Below are positions 25,235 through 33,947 of a stretch of 46,810 bases of DNA, one piece after another. The position numbers were made by a program, and so were the translations under genes. Under the pieces are notes generated by a model, which saw nothing but the letters and a program-made list of their open reading frames with translations, was not told the origin of the DNA and searched no databases. Source of the stretch: CAZAMB01 sp964486335. Lineage in GTDB: Bacteria > Planctomycetota > Phycisphaerae > UBA1845. The first letter of the stretch is position 1. Every line of letters starts with the position of its first letter. The DNA is taken from assembly GCA_964486335.1 (NCBI GenBank), contig CAZAMB010000024.1:1-46810 (forward strand). Reading direction: 5' to 3'.

Positions 25235-26686
25235 TTATTTCGGCGAATCGGCAGTCGCAGGTTGCGCGCCCAGTCGTTCGGGCATGTCCGCGAGGATGTA
25301 GGCGACGGCGGCCATGACGGCCACGTTTTCCGACAGTTCGCGCGGGTCCACCTTGTCGATCGTGTCGGCGTGGGTGTGGTGGTAGTCGAAGTAGGTCGCG
25401 CCTTCGACGTTATGGCCCATCAGCAGCACACCGGCATCCTTCATCGGACTGATATCCGCGCCGGAGTGGCCCGCGCGGGCCTTCATCGGTCCGATGGATG
25501 AAACCAGCGAAACGATGGTCTGCATTTGGGCAACGGCGTGGTCCCGACGGTTCTCGTCCGCGCACTCGATCGAGTATCCGGTTGGCTTAAAGCCGCCGCT
25601 ATCGGATTCGATGGCGGCGACATGGTTCGGCAATTCGGCCTCATGGTCCTTGGCATAGGCCTTGCCGCCGGCGAGACCGTTTTCCTCGTTGGTGAAGAGC
25701 ACGACGCGGATCGTGCGCCTCGGAATCATGTTGAGCTTGCGTAGCACGCTGATCGCTTCCATGGCCATGACGCATCCCGCTCCGTCGTCATGCGCGCCGT
25801 GCCCGGCGTCCCAGGAGTCGATGTGCCCGCCGATCAGGACGATTTCTTCCGGCATTTCGCGGCCTCGGAGTTCGGCGATGACGTTGGCCGAGGGAGCGTC
25901 GTCGAGCGTTTTCGCTTCCATTTTGAGATTGACGACAACTTGGATGCCTTGCGCGGTCAGTCGCGCGATGGTTTCGGCATCCTCGATGGTGACGGCGGCG
26001 GCCGGGATTTTTTGCACGCCGTCCTCATAACGCATCGCCCCAGTGTGCGGACTACGCAGGCTTCGCGCGGTTACGGATCGCACAAGTGTCGCCACCGCGC
26101 CTTGTTTGGCGGCGAGGCTGGCACCTTTTCCTCGAAATCGAACGGCCGTTCCGTAACCCGACCCTTTTTCCGGATCATAGGCGGGCATGGCGTTGTTGAA
26201 GAGAACGATTTTGCCTTTGACTCTATCGCCCAACTTGTCCAGTTCTTCCTCATTGGTCACGAAAACGACAGGAGCCGTGATGCCTTCCGCCGGAGTACCG
26301 ATGGAGCCGCCCAGACCGAGGATGGTCAATGGTTCGACGCGTGGTTCGAGCATGGTTGCCGACTCGGCCCCCCGCACCCAATGCGGCACCATGACTTTTT
26401 CGCGGCGCACGTTTTCGTGACCGTCTTTTTTCAGTGAATCGATCGCCCAGTCGATGGCCTTTTCGAGCTGCGGCGATCCGCTGAGGCGATGGCCGATCTT
26501 CAAGCAAAGTTCTTCGAGCTTCCGATAAGCGTCGTTACCCGTCAGCGCGGCCACGATGATCTTCTCGGCCGATTCACGATAGTTTTGGACGATGTCGGAT
26601 TCCTGGGACTTCGACCGGACTTCCGGGTAGCCGGCGAAGGCACAAATTCCAAACCAACTCATCGCGGCGGCGAGTCGAATGACCAT
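25235..26686 (-). CDS. Secreted M28-family zinc peptidase (carboxypeptidase Q-like)
   Basis: Protein of 483 residues with a signal peptide (about 1-19, SWFGICAFAG). A PA-type insert (about 130-230) precedes the M28 catalytic core: zinc ligands His288 in GGHIDSWD, Asp300 in AHDDGAG, Glu335 next to catalytic Glu334 in TNEENG, Asp362 in ESDSGG and His439 in HHTHADTID. This arrangement and length match plasma glutamate carboxypeptidase/aminopeptidase proteins, which release amino acids from peptide N-termini or dipeptides outside the cytoplasm. All zinc ligands are present. It converges with uvrC (13 bp apart). Substrate unknown. Confidence 0.93.
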   Translation of the reverse strand: MVIRLAAAMSWFGICAFAGYPEVRSKSQESDIVQNYRESAEKIIVAALTGNDAYRKLEELCLKIGHRLSGSPQLEKAIDWAIDSLKKDGHENVRREKVMVPHWVRGAESATMLEPRVEPLTILGLGGSIGTPAEGITAPVVFVTNEEELDKLGDRVKGKIVLFNNAMPAYDPEKGSGYGTAVRFRGKGASLAAKQGAVATLVRSVTARSLRSPHTGAMRYEDGVQKIPAAAVTIEDAETIARLTAQGIQVVVNLKMEAKTLDDAPSANVIAELRGREMPEEIVLIGGHIDSWDAGHGAHDDGAGCVMAMEAISVLRKLNMIPRRTIRVVLFTNEENGLAGGKAYAKDHEAELPNHVAAIESDSGGFKPTGYSIECADENRRDHAVAQMQTIVSLVSSIGPMKARAGHSGADISPMKDAGVLLMGHNVEGATYFDYHHTHADTIDKVDPRELSENVAVMAAVAYILADMPERLGAQPATADSPK

Positions 26687-27275
26687 CGATTCCTCTGTTT
26701 CCGTAATATAACCGTGGGTTTCCAGCCGTGTTCGATCAAGTCAAAGATCGTTCACACTCCGATTGGGCATTCTATTTGGCGCGAAGCGGGATCGCCAGAA
26801 CCAAGCTCCACCGAGTTTGCGTCTCGTCGGTCGATCAGTCAGAGGTCGTGCTGTCGGTCGCCCTGGGACCGCCGGAGAGGACATCGAATTGGATGAAATG
26901 GCGTATTCCCGGGCCATTGGGGGCCTTTCGGCAAAAGAATTACCGGTCCGTCATTGAATCGAAACGCGGGATTCAATACACTAATGAAGTGTCGTTCCAC
27001 GGGTGAACACGTCCGGGGGAAAGGACGGGTTGGTGCGGTTCGGATTCGCGAAGGGGTTGTTCCTTCCTAGGCGTTACGCCAAAGCGGTTGGGTACCATCC
27101 AACCTACCGTGGGATTGGGGTCTTTCGGCACGAAAGGAATTTGGTTTTCATAGCGGTGCGTTTTGCGATTGCAATAACGCAAGGGTTCCGGTTTGGAGTG
27201 GGCATCGAACCCGATCAAGGCGATTGCCGCAAATGGCTGGGTCGTGTGCGCGTCCGTTGTTGAGGAGTGAACGGA
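26687..27275. other. Intergenic region between divergent secreted-protein genes
   Basis: No gene supported. A short plus-strand frame (26728-27006) has no ribosome site or domain. The region should hold both promoters; I see no clear -35/-10 pair. A small inverted repeat (GGTTGG...CCAACC near 27088-27106) is the only structure noticed. Confidence 0.6.
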
Positions 27276-30200
27276 ATGAAAGTAGCTCGATTCACGTTGA
27301 TCTCGGGGTTCGTATTCTTGAGCGTCGCCTTGGCGTCCGGGAATTGGGCGAGTGCTCAGGAATCGCAACCCAAGCGCGGCAAGCGAGCCACTTTCGCGGA
27401 ACCGGGGTTGGTTGTGCCCAGCGTTCTTCATTCCAACGGAGCGATTGTCCAGGTCGAAACCCAAACCGTTTGGAAGCCGGTCTGTGGAGGCGATTCAAGC
27501 AACGTAACCGAAGAGGAACTGAAGAACATCGCGAGGCTCTCCAAGGCGCTGGCGGACGCCCACCCGCCGGCCGATCCTCCCGCGGCGAACGTCGCCGGGG
27601 GTCCGCCTCCCAAGTTTGACCTGGTCTTCAATCCGACGACTTCGTTGCCGGCCGCGGCGGCGACCGCGCTCAAAGTGATCGAACAGTACGTTGAGGCCCA
27701 GTTTACGGATCCAATCACGGTCACGATCAATTTCGCGTTTGCTCCCCTATCGCCGGGCGTTTTGGGAGCGACGTCGTCCAGTTATGCGAACGTGACCTGG
27801 CCCAACACCCGCACCGCGCTCATCAACGGCATGGACGCCGATGACGTGATCCAGCTCTTGGTACCGCCCGGTGCCACCATTCCGGTTCGCTACGACGGAA
27901 ACTCCGCGACGGTTACGAACGAGACGCGGGTTTTCGTGACGATCGCCAATTATCGAGCCACGGTCGGCACGATCTCCGGCACCGCCGCGTCGATGACGTT
28001 TAATTCGACATTCAATTGGGACTATACCCCGCCGGTTTTCGAGGTCGGCGGTACGTATGACTTTGTATCGGTGATCGTGCACGAGGTCGGTCACGCGCTG
28101 GGATTTACTTCGGGCGCCGATTTTCGAACCAATGATATGGAAATGCTGGATATTTATCGCTTTCAGCGAAGCGACGGCACCGGCGACTACAACCCGGATA
28201 CCTTTGAGGAGTTCACCACGACGGCGCGAATGGTGGACCTCAACGCGCCGGGAACCAGTGACGATGTCAACTCGGACTTGATCACCGTCGAGTACCAGAT
28301 GAGCGACGGCAGTCCGAACCAGGCGTCGCATTTCCACGATCAGAGTCCGCCCTTTGCGATCATGGACCCAACCATCGGATCATTACAAACGTTTTATCCG
28401 AATTTCTTCCGCACAGCGGACCTGACCATGTTTGATGCCATCGGCTACGATTACCCGCACTTCAACACCACGTGTCCCGCCGCGATCCAGACGGCCTGCA
28501 ATTCGACCGCGTTGTTCGACAATCTGCCCAACAGCAATAGCCCCAATCCGCCGTTCGGCTGCGGATTCGGGTCGGTGCACGCCGGCGCTCTCTGGTATTC
28601 CTTCGTGGCGACGCATTCGTCCGCCTACTTGTCCACATGCAACAGCGTCGCGACGGACACGACGTTCTCGGTTTATGGAGGAGACTGCGGTTCGCTCGTG
28701 GAAATCGGTTGTTCCGAGACCGGCATGTGCAATGGCGTGGCCAGCGCCAGGGGAAGCGCGTGCGTCACCGGAATGATCCCCGGAAACACCTATTATGTTC
28801 AAGTCGCATCACGCAACACCGCGAGTCGGGGCGTGATCGAACTGGAAATCAAATGCTCTTGCGACGGCGCTTGCTGTCTTCCGCCGCCGGCGAGCTGTCT
28901 TCTCGATGATGAAGACGGCTGCAATCAGCTCGGTGGATCGTTTGCGGGAGGAGCCACGGTTTGCTTGACCGATGCCAATGGCGATGGTCGAGATGATGCC
29001 TGTGAGTCGTCATATGTGCATTTCGGGCAGGTGCCCACCGAGAATCAGGAAAGCATCGCTTCCAACGTCGACCTGAGCGACATGCTTCCGAATTCGGTCG
29101 TCACCGACGGGTTTGAGACCGACGGCCGCGCGGTTCGCGGCGTGCGATGGTGGGGAAGCCGCATCGACGCCGGCGTGAACGTCGACGGCTGGCTGCTGAG
29201 CTTTCATGAGCCGATCACCGGAAGCGAACCTCCGCAGCCGCCTCTTGGTCTGTATTTCTGCAATACATCGAATGTGACGGTGGCTGCCAACAACTTCGCC
29301 AGTTGCGACTCTCATGATGTGATTCAGTACGAGGCCGATTTGTATGACGATTGCTGCCTGCTGACGTCCAACGTCGACAGCCGTTCCGCGTTTCAGCCTG
29401 CGGTTGCCGGCGGATTTCTGGCGGAGTCTTGCGTCGAATATGCCCTTGGCGTTCAGGCGGCGGTGGGAAGAACCTACACGAGAAACATGTCGTCGGTTTG
29501 TGTGGAAGCAGTGACCGCGACGACGGCGGCAGGAGATTTCTGGGGTTGGCATTCCACCGTTGACGACGAGGTGGCGGGATCGGCATGGTCGTCGCTCCTG
29601 ACCATGAGCCATCCCAACTGGGAGCATGGGGCGTGGTCGGCCGCGACGCCCAGTTGCGGCGCGCCGGATACGTCATTTGAATTGCTCACCAGCGACGCGA
29701 CCGGCGCGGTGAGCGTCGTCATATGGGGCAACGGCGGACCGAACAACCTGGAAGCGTTGAACACGCAGTTTGGCGGCAATAGACCGGACTGGATGACCGT
29801 GGATGACGTTGATTTTCCAGACGGCGCGATCATCAACGATCTACATTTCATCAACGAAGAGCAAGACACCTTCACCTGGGACAACCTGGTGCGCTTGGAA
29901 ATCTATCCTGACAACGGATCCGGAGCACCGGATGAGTCGGGCGGTCCGACGGCCGCGATGTGGGTGCCGACCGATGGCGGCAGCGCGGTTCGCACAAGTC
30001 TGGGAGCCGGGTTCTTCCTTCCGCGCTATCGGTATGATCTGACCGGACTGAACATCCCGCTGACCGCGGGCAAATGGTGGATCGGCATGGCTTCCGCCGG
30101 CACGGTCGGAAGCGCCGGACGGTCCTATTGGTTGACCAGCCACCGGCAAGGCCTCGATCCGTTGTTTTTTGGCTCCGAGTCGTATCGCCGGTCGGCCAGC

Positions 30201-31196
30201 GCGGGGATTCCGGCGTTTGCTCCGTGGAGTGCCTCCACGGGCGGCCTCAAGTACGACATGGCGTTCGACGTGACGACCAGCCTGCTTTCGGATTGCAACT
30301 GCAACGGCACACCCGATGACCAGGATATCGGCGTCAACAGCCTTGACTGCAATGGAAACGGCATACCGGATGAGTGTGAACCCGATTGCAACGCCAACGG
30401 CGTTCCCGACGATTGTGACGTGGCGTTGGCGACCAGTCCCGATTGCCAGCCCAACGGCGTTCCCGACGAGTGCGACATTCGTTTCGGTACGTCGGCCGAC
30501 GTCGACGAAGGCGGCATTCCCGACGAATGCTGTCAGGTGATCGCGACCCCGATGCGCGACCCCGCCGACGTCAACAAGTCTCGTTTTATCACCCTTCCGC
30601 CGCCGCCGTCCGGCCTGCGCGCGATTCGCGTTCGGCTGACCTCGTTGCACCACCCCAATCCGCCGTACACCGGCGGCGCGGCGACGGACTTTTCGGCGTT
30701 TGAGAATGAGGTTCGCTGGGTCGGCCCGCCCGTGCAGTACGTCGAATCGGCGGCGAGCCAGATACCGTTTTATGCCTCCGTGTTGCAATGCACTCCGTTC
30801 TACAACGACTGGAGCACGGTGGGCACATTGCATGTGACGGGGCGCGAGGTCGTGCCGAGTTCTTCGTATGACGTGCAGTGGATCACGGTCGGGTGTGGCG
30901 AGTCCTCGGAATCGAGTTTCTCCGCCCCGCTGACCATTCCCACGACTCGCTGGGGGGATGTGGATGCGCCGTACAATCCGCCATCGGCATCCGTTCAGCC
31001 AGATGTCGCCGATATCGGGGCGATGGTCAACAAGTTCAAGGGAGTGCTTGGCGCGCCGATCAAGGCTCGTGCGCTTTTGGCCGGCGAAATTCCCGACGCG
31101 ACACCGGACTTCAATTTCACGCACATTTCGGCGTGCGTGGATGCGTTCAGGGGGTTGGGTTATCCCAATAGCGGTCCGGTGCCCTGCAGCCCTTGA
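27276..31196 (+). CDS. Very large secreted metalloprotease-type mosaic protein with EF-hand-like repeats
   Basis: Protein of 1306 residues from the ATG at 27276 (GAGGAG ribosome site 8 bp upstream); the signal peptide ends near NWASAQ. The first ~420 residues form a metalloprotease domain of the NF038122 kind, with HEVGHALGF at about 269-277 as the zinc/catalytic motif. A Cys-rich segment follows (about 425-540), then two beta-rich modules (about 570-770 and 800-1000) with similar opening patterns, probably carbohydrate- or surface-binding. Residues about 1005-1090 are repeats of DCNGNGIPDEC, DCNANGVPDDC and NPDCQPNGVPDEC type, seen in planctomycete secreted proteins. A final domain ends in an ...ACVDAFRGLGYP segment. 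The catalytic core looks intact; the role in polymer or protein turnover is inferred. Confidence 0.85.
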   Translation: MKVARFTLISGFVFLSVALASGNWASAQESQPKRGKRATFAEPGLVVPSVLHSNGAIVQVETQTVWKPVCGGDSSNVTEEELKNIARLSKALADAHPPADPPAANVAGGPPPKFDLVFNPTTSLPAAAATALKVIEQYVEAQFTDPITVTINFAFAPLSPGVLGATSSSYANVTWPNTRTALINGMDADDVIQLLVPPGATIPVRYDGNSATVTNETRVFVTIANYRATVGTISGTAASMTFNSTFNWDYTPPVFEVGGTYDFVSVIVHEVGHALGFTSGADFRTNDMEMLDIYRFQRSDGTGDYNPDTFEEFTTTARMVDLNAPGTSDDVNSDLITVEYQMSDGSPNQASHFHDQSPPFAIMDPTIGSLQTFYPNFFRTADLTMFDAIGYDYPHFNTTCPAAIQTACNSTALFDNLPNSNSPNPPFGCGFGSVHAGALWYSFVATHSSAYLSTCNSVATDTTFSVYGGDCGSLVEIGCSETGMCNGVASARGSACVTGMIPGNTYYVQVASRNTASRGVIELEIKCSCDGACCLPPPASCLLDDEDGCNQLGGSFAGGATVCLTDANGDGRDDACESSYVHFGQVPTENQESIASNVDLSDMLPNSVVTDGFETDGRAVRGVRWWGSRIDAGVNVDGWLLSFHEPITGSEPPQPPLGLYFCNTSNVTVAANNFASCDSHDVIQYEADLYDDCCLLTSNVDSRSAFQPAVAGGFLAESCVEYALGVQAAVGRTYTRNMSSVCVEAVTATTAAGDFWGWHSTVDDEVAGSAWSSLLTMSHPNWEHGAWSAATPSCGAPDTSFELLTSDATGAVSVVIWGNGGPNNLEALNTQFGGNRPDWMTVDDVDFPDGAIINDLHFINEEQDTFTWDNLVRLEIYPDNGSGAPDESGGPTAAMWVPTDGGSAVRTSLGAGFFLPRYRYDLTGLNIPLTAGKWWIGMASAGTVGSAGRSYWLTSHRQGLDPLFFGSESYRRSASAGIPAFAPWSASTGGLKYDMAFDVTTSLLSDCNCNGTPDDQDIGVNSLDCNGNGIPDECEPDCNANGVPDDCDVALATSPDCQPNGVPDECDIRFGTSADVDEGGIPDECCQVIATPMRDPADVNKSRFITLPPPPSGLRAIRVRLTSLHHPNPPYTGGAATDFSAFENEVRWVGPPVQYVESAASQIPFYASVLQCTPFYNDWSTVGTLHVTGREVVPSSSYDVQWITVGCGESSESSFSAPLTIPTTRWGDVDAPYNPPSASVQPDVADIGAMVNKFKGVLGAPIKARALLAGEIPDATPDFNFTHISACVDAFRGLGYPNSGPVPCSP

Positions 31197-31258
31197 GCGA
31201 TAGTGAAATCGCGGCGTCGCCCGGTCATGGCCGCTCTGCGGGCACTGTCGCAAGTCGG

Positions 31259-31288
31259 AGCGAACCACGTCTTCCGCAGTGGTTCGCT
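31259..31288 (+). terminator. Hairpin downstream of the large metalloprotease gene
   Basis: A perfect 10-bp stem (AGCGAACCAC at 31259-31268 with GTGGTTCGCT at 31279-31288, 10-nt loop) lies about 60 bp after the stop. The following TTGCG gives a weak T-run. The whole intergenic stretch 31197-31491 otherwise holds no gene. Confidence 0.45.
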
Positions 31289-31491
31289 TGCGCGTCGCCA
31301 ACGGGCGTATTGCTCATTCATTTGGCCGTTGCGTTGTCATCCTCGGCGCGGGTTCCGCGTACTAAATGCTCGTGTCTCTCGAAAAACGGGAAGAATCAAG
31401 CAAGGACTGGCATGATTCCTGTTTTCGGACTTGATTTCCGCGCCGTGCTTGGTCAATGATGAAATGGGGAGAGGTCTCAAGAGGGGGATTC

Positions 31492-33042
31492 ATGGCAACA
31501 AGCACCGCATGTTCGCGTGTCGAACTTGTCTTTGGGATCGGTGTTACCGTCGCGGCGGTTCTCATGGGCGCGGCGGAATCCAACGCGCAAGACGGCGCAC
31601 CGGCCGCGGTTCGAATGGGAACAAGAGGTTCGTTCGTGTCGGTGCGCCGCAACGCGATAACGTTTCAGGAGTTCGGAGCAACAGCGGGATCGGTGTACCC
31701 TCATCCGCGACCGCGATTGGCGGGTTTCTCGCCGCTCGTGGCCATTACCACCTCCAACAAGAAGCGCAGTTCGTTCGACGACTCGCCCTACGAACACGTG
31801 GTCGAGCAGACGTACGCCGGGCAGCCGATTCACCTGTTTCCGGAAGCGGACTACATCATCGGGTTTCTGGACAGCGGAGCGGTGGTCGATCTCACGTCGG
31901 CGTTCTACGGATTGGTGCTCGGACTCACCGGATCGAACATGACGCCCAACACGATTCCCATCGGCGGGGTCGGGGGCACGGTGAACGCGCAGATTTCGCA
32001 GCCGTTGGGGTATTTCGCGGCGGGTTTCGGCGCGATCAACTCGGCAAGCGAACTGAACTATGCCGCGCTCAAGGGGCACTCCAACGTTTCGGTGGTCGTC
32101 GGGCCCGATTTGGACTGCGGCAACGGGGAGGAACTCACCGGCATCGTCGGAACCTCGTTCATGGCGTTTTTCAACTCAGTGATTCGCGTGGATACCCCCC
32201 GGCGCGTGCTCTATGACGGACGCTGGTTTCTTAGTCCGACGGTGACGATTCAGAATCAGACGACTCCGCTTCCGAGTTTCCCACGCCGATTCGCGATGAC
32301 CATCGGCGGCATCAGCCCGGTCTTGACAGCCAGTTTCTTTCCCGACTTCGAGGACCTGGAAACTCCGTTCCTGCCGACGATGCTATCACTGACGCCGGCC
32401 TCGTTCCCCACGGGCGGAGCATTTTTTGCGAGCATGCAACTGCGCGAGGGCCCATCTACGCCCGACAACCTGCCGACGACGGCCAGGATGATGGTGGATA
32501 CCGGCGCGCAGACCTCGATCATCAGTCCGGCGGTCGCGGCCAATCTGAATCTTCCCATCGACCCGGATTTCTTCGTTGATGCCTGCGGCGTAGGCGGACT
32601 GGTCGAAGACATTCCCGGGTATTTTGTTGATTACGTGAAGATCAACGCGCTGGGCGGGGCGCTGGAGTTTTCGCGAGCGCCGTTCATCGTGCTCGATCTG
32701 GAGTCGCCCGAAGGCGGCGGAATGGACGGCATATTGGGCATGAACTTCTTTTGGGATCGCAATGTGATCTTTCAGCCGGCGCTGTCGGGAAGCTCGTTCT
32801 TCCACGTTTCGGATCCCGTGCCGTTCGCTCACCCCGATCTCGATCTCGACAAGCTCGTGGACGTGCCCGATTGGGTGATTCAGCGAAGCTGTTTCAGCGG
32901 TCCGGGGACGAACTTGATCGGGCCGGAGTGCGAACATGCCGATCTCAACGATGACGGAGACGTGGACCTCGGCGACTTCGCCGAATTGCAGCGGTGTTTC
33001 CGCGGTTCATTGGAGTTTGCGGATACGGCCTGCGGGCATTGA
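31492..33042 (+). CDS. Secreted protein with two retropepsin-like aspartyl protease domains and a dockerin-like tail
   Basis: Protein of 516 residues from the ATG at 31492, chosen for its GAGGGGG ribosome site; two ATGs at 31456/31459 would add 12 residues. The signal peptide ends near ESNAQ. Two aspartyl-protease-like modules follow: the first with DSGA (Asp127) after a hydrophobic IIGFL, and the second with MMVDTGAQTSII (Asp336) and the partner hydrophobic-Gly segment GMDGILGMNFF. The first has GELTGIVGTSFM-like flap/strand elements, including ELTGIVGTSF. Both look like the single-chain retropepsin fold that normally dimerises, so the two may form one active site. The last ~70 residues contain paired EF-hand-like loops (DLDLDKLVDVPDWV and DLNDDGDVDLGDF) ending CFRG. 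Confidence 0.82.
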   Translation: MATSTACSRVELVFGIGVTVAAVLMGAAESNAQDGAPAAVRMGTRGSFVSVRRNAITFQEFGATAGSVYPHPRPRLAGFSPLVAITTSNKKRSSFDDSPYEHVVEQTYAGQPIHLFPEADYIIGFLDSGAVVDLTSAFYGLVLGLTGSNMTPNTIPIGGVGGTVNAQISQPLGYFAAGFGAINSASELNYAALKGHSNVSVVVGPDLDCGNGEELTGIVGTSFMAFFNSVIRVDTPRRVLYDGRWFLSPTVTIQNQTTPLPSFPRRFAMTIGGISPVLTASFFPDFEDLETPFLPTMLSLTPASFPTGGAFFASMQLREGPSTPDNLPTTARMMVDTGAQTSIISPAVAANLNLPIDPDFFVDACGVGGLVEDIPGYFVDYVKINALGGALEFSRAPFIVLDLESPEGGGMDGILGMNFFWDRNVIFQPALSGSSFFHVSDPVPFAHPDLDLDKLVDVPDWVIQRSCFSGPGTNLIGPECEHADLNDDGDVDLGDFAELQRCFRGSLEFADTACGH

Positions 33043-33082
33043 TCGGCATTGGATCAGGTCAAACCCCATCGCTGCAGACCAA

Positions 33083-33149
33083 TGTAGCGTCACCCCTTGT
33101 GGGTGACGCCCAAACGCGGTCGACGCCGCCCACAAGGGGCGACGCTACA
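33083..33149. repeat. Imperfect 25-bp palindromic element
   Basis: Arms at 33083-33107 and 33125-33149 are inverted copies (left TGTAGCGTCACCCCTTGTGG..., right the complement) with three mismatches and a 17-nt loop. It sits in the gap between two convergent genes. Such elements behave as REP/MITE-like units in many genomes; only one full copy is in this window. Confidence 0.75.
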
Positions 33150-33158
33150 CTTTCACCA

Positions 33159-33180
33159 CGGACTCCTTGAGAGGAGTCCG
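33159..33180. terminator. Hairpin between convergent genes
   Basis: A perfect 8-bp stem CGGACTCC/GGAGTCCG with a 6-nt loop (TTGAGA), located 10 bp after the palindrome and 35 bp before the stop of the minus-strand GNAT gene. It may terminate transcription from both sides; no U-run is present. Confidence 0.45.
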
Positions 33181-33214
33181 CAGGCCCGAGATTTCCCTCG
33201 AAAATGAATGACGT

Positions 33215-33877
33215 TCACAGGTTCTTGATCATCAGCACCCAGTTCTTGCCAGAGTGTTGCCAACTTTCCTGAACGATCGGTCGCGTGGCGAATGCAGCGA
33301 ATCCGTTTGCTTCGTAGAATTGACGCGCGGTGATGTTCGCATCGGACATGATGAGACTCAGGCTTTCGCAGTGGGCGTCGTTTCCGAGCAGTCCCGCCAA
33401 GTGCACGAGTTCACGGCCAAAGCCTTTCCTTCGGTATTCCGGGAACACCGCAAGCACGTTGACGTACCATGTTGCTGAGAGCATCGCTTGCAGTTCTTGC
33501 AGCGGCATGAGCGCGGCGAGAACGGGTTCTCCGGGCGTCTTGGGAGAGTCGGCCAGCGAGTAGCCGATCAGGCACGCAGCCACTTTGCCTTTGACTTCCC
33601 GAATCACGGTGTTGTTGAAGGCGAAGCCGCCCATGCCCAGCTTTGCTCGTTCGCGTCCGGCGTCCCAGGCTGTCTGTCCCGGTCTTGCCAGTTTCCCCCA
33701 GAGGTAAAGCGGCAGTCCGTCACCGGCGATGTTGACCAGTTCGGCCATTTCCAACGCATCGGCACTCATGGCACGGCGAAATGGCGCGGTGATCCTATCC
33801 ACCGAAGTCTCCAGTCCCGCGTTTTTCCCCAGGCAAAGCTCGATCGTACCTTGACGCTCTAAAATCAACACACACAT
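33215..33877 (-). CDS. GNAT-family N-acetyltransferase
   Basis: Protein of 220 residues. The acetyl-CoA-binding motif A reads VLAVFPEYRRKGFGRELV (R/Q-x-x-G-x-G/A form, here RRKGFG), followed by a motif B with ANITARQFYEANGF; the N-terminal part begins with FRRAMSADALEMAELVN. It would transfer an acetyl group from acetyl-CoA to an amine; substrate unknown. The first ATG (33877) is used, since the GNAT fold already starts about residue 32. It has no strong ribosome site. It lies ahead of the aminotransferase gene on the same strand but with a 70-bp gap, and no operon is certain. Confidence 0.85.
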   Translation of the reverse strand: MCVLILERQGTIELCLGKNAGLETSVDRITAPFRRAMSADALEMAELVNIAGDGLPLYLWGKLARPGQTAWDAGRERAKLGMGGFAFNNTVIREVKGKVAACLIGYSLADSPKTPGEPVLAALMPLQELQAMLSATWYVNVLAVFPEYRRKGFGRELVHLAGLLGNDAHCESLSLIMSDANITARQFYEANGFAAFATRPIVQESWQHSGKNWVLMIKNL

Positions 33878-33947
33878 GGTTCACGAAAGAGCAAGGCGGA
33901 GCCGGTTCGGCCATTTCAGGTTGCCATCGCATGGCAGAGCAATTGGG

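Noticed and set aside
29841..31301. Minus-strand frame of 486 codons opposite the metalloprotease
   Set aside because: Antisense shadow, compositionally unlike protein; the plus strand has signal peptide and metalloprotease motifs.
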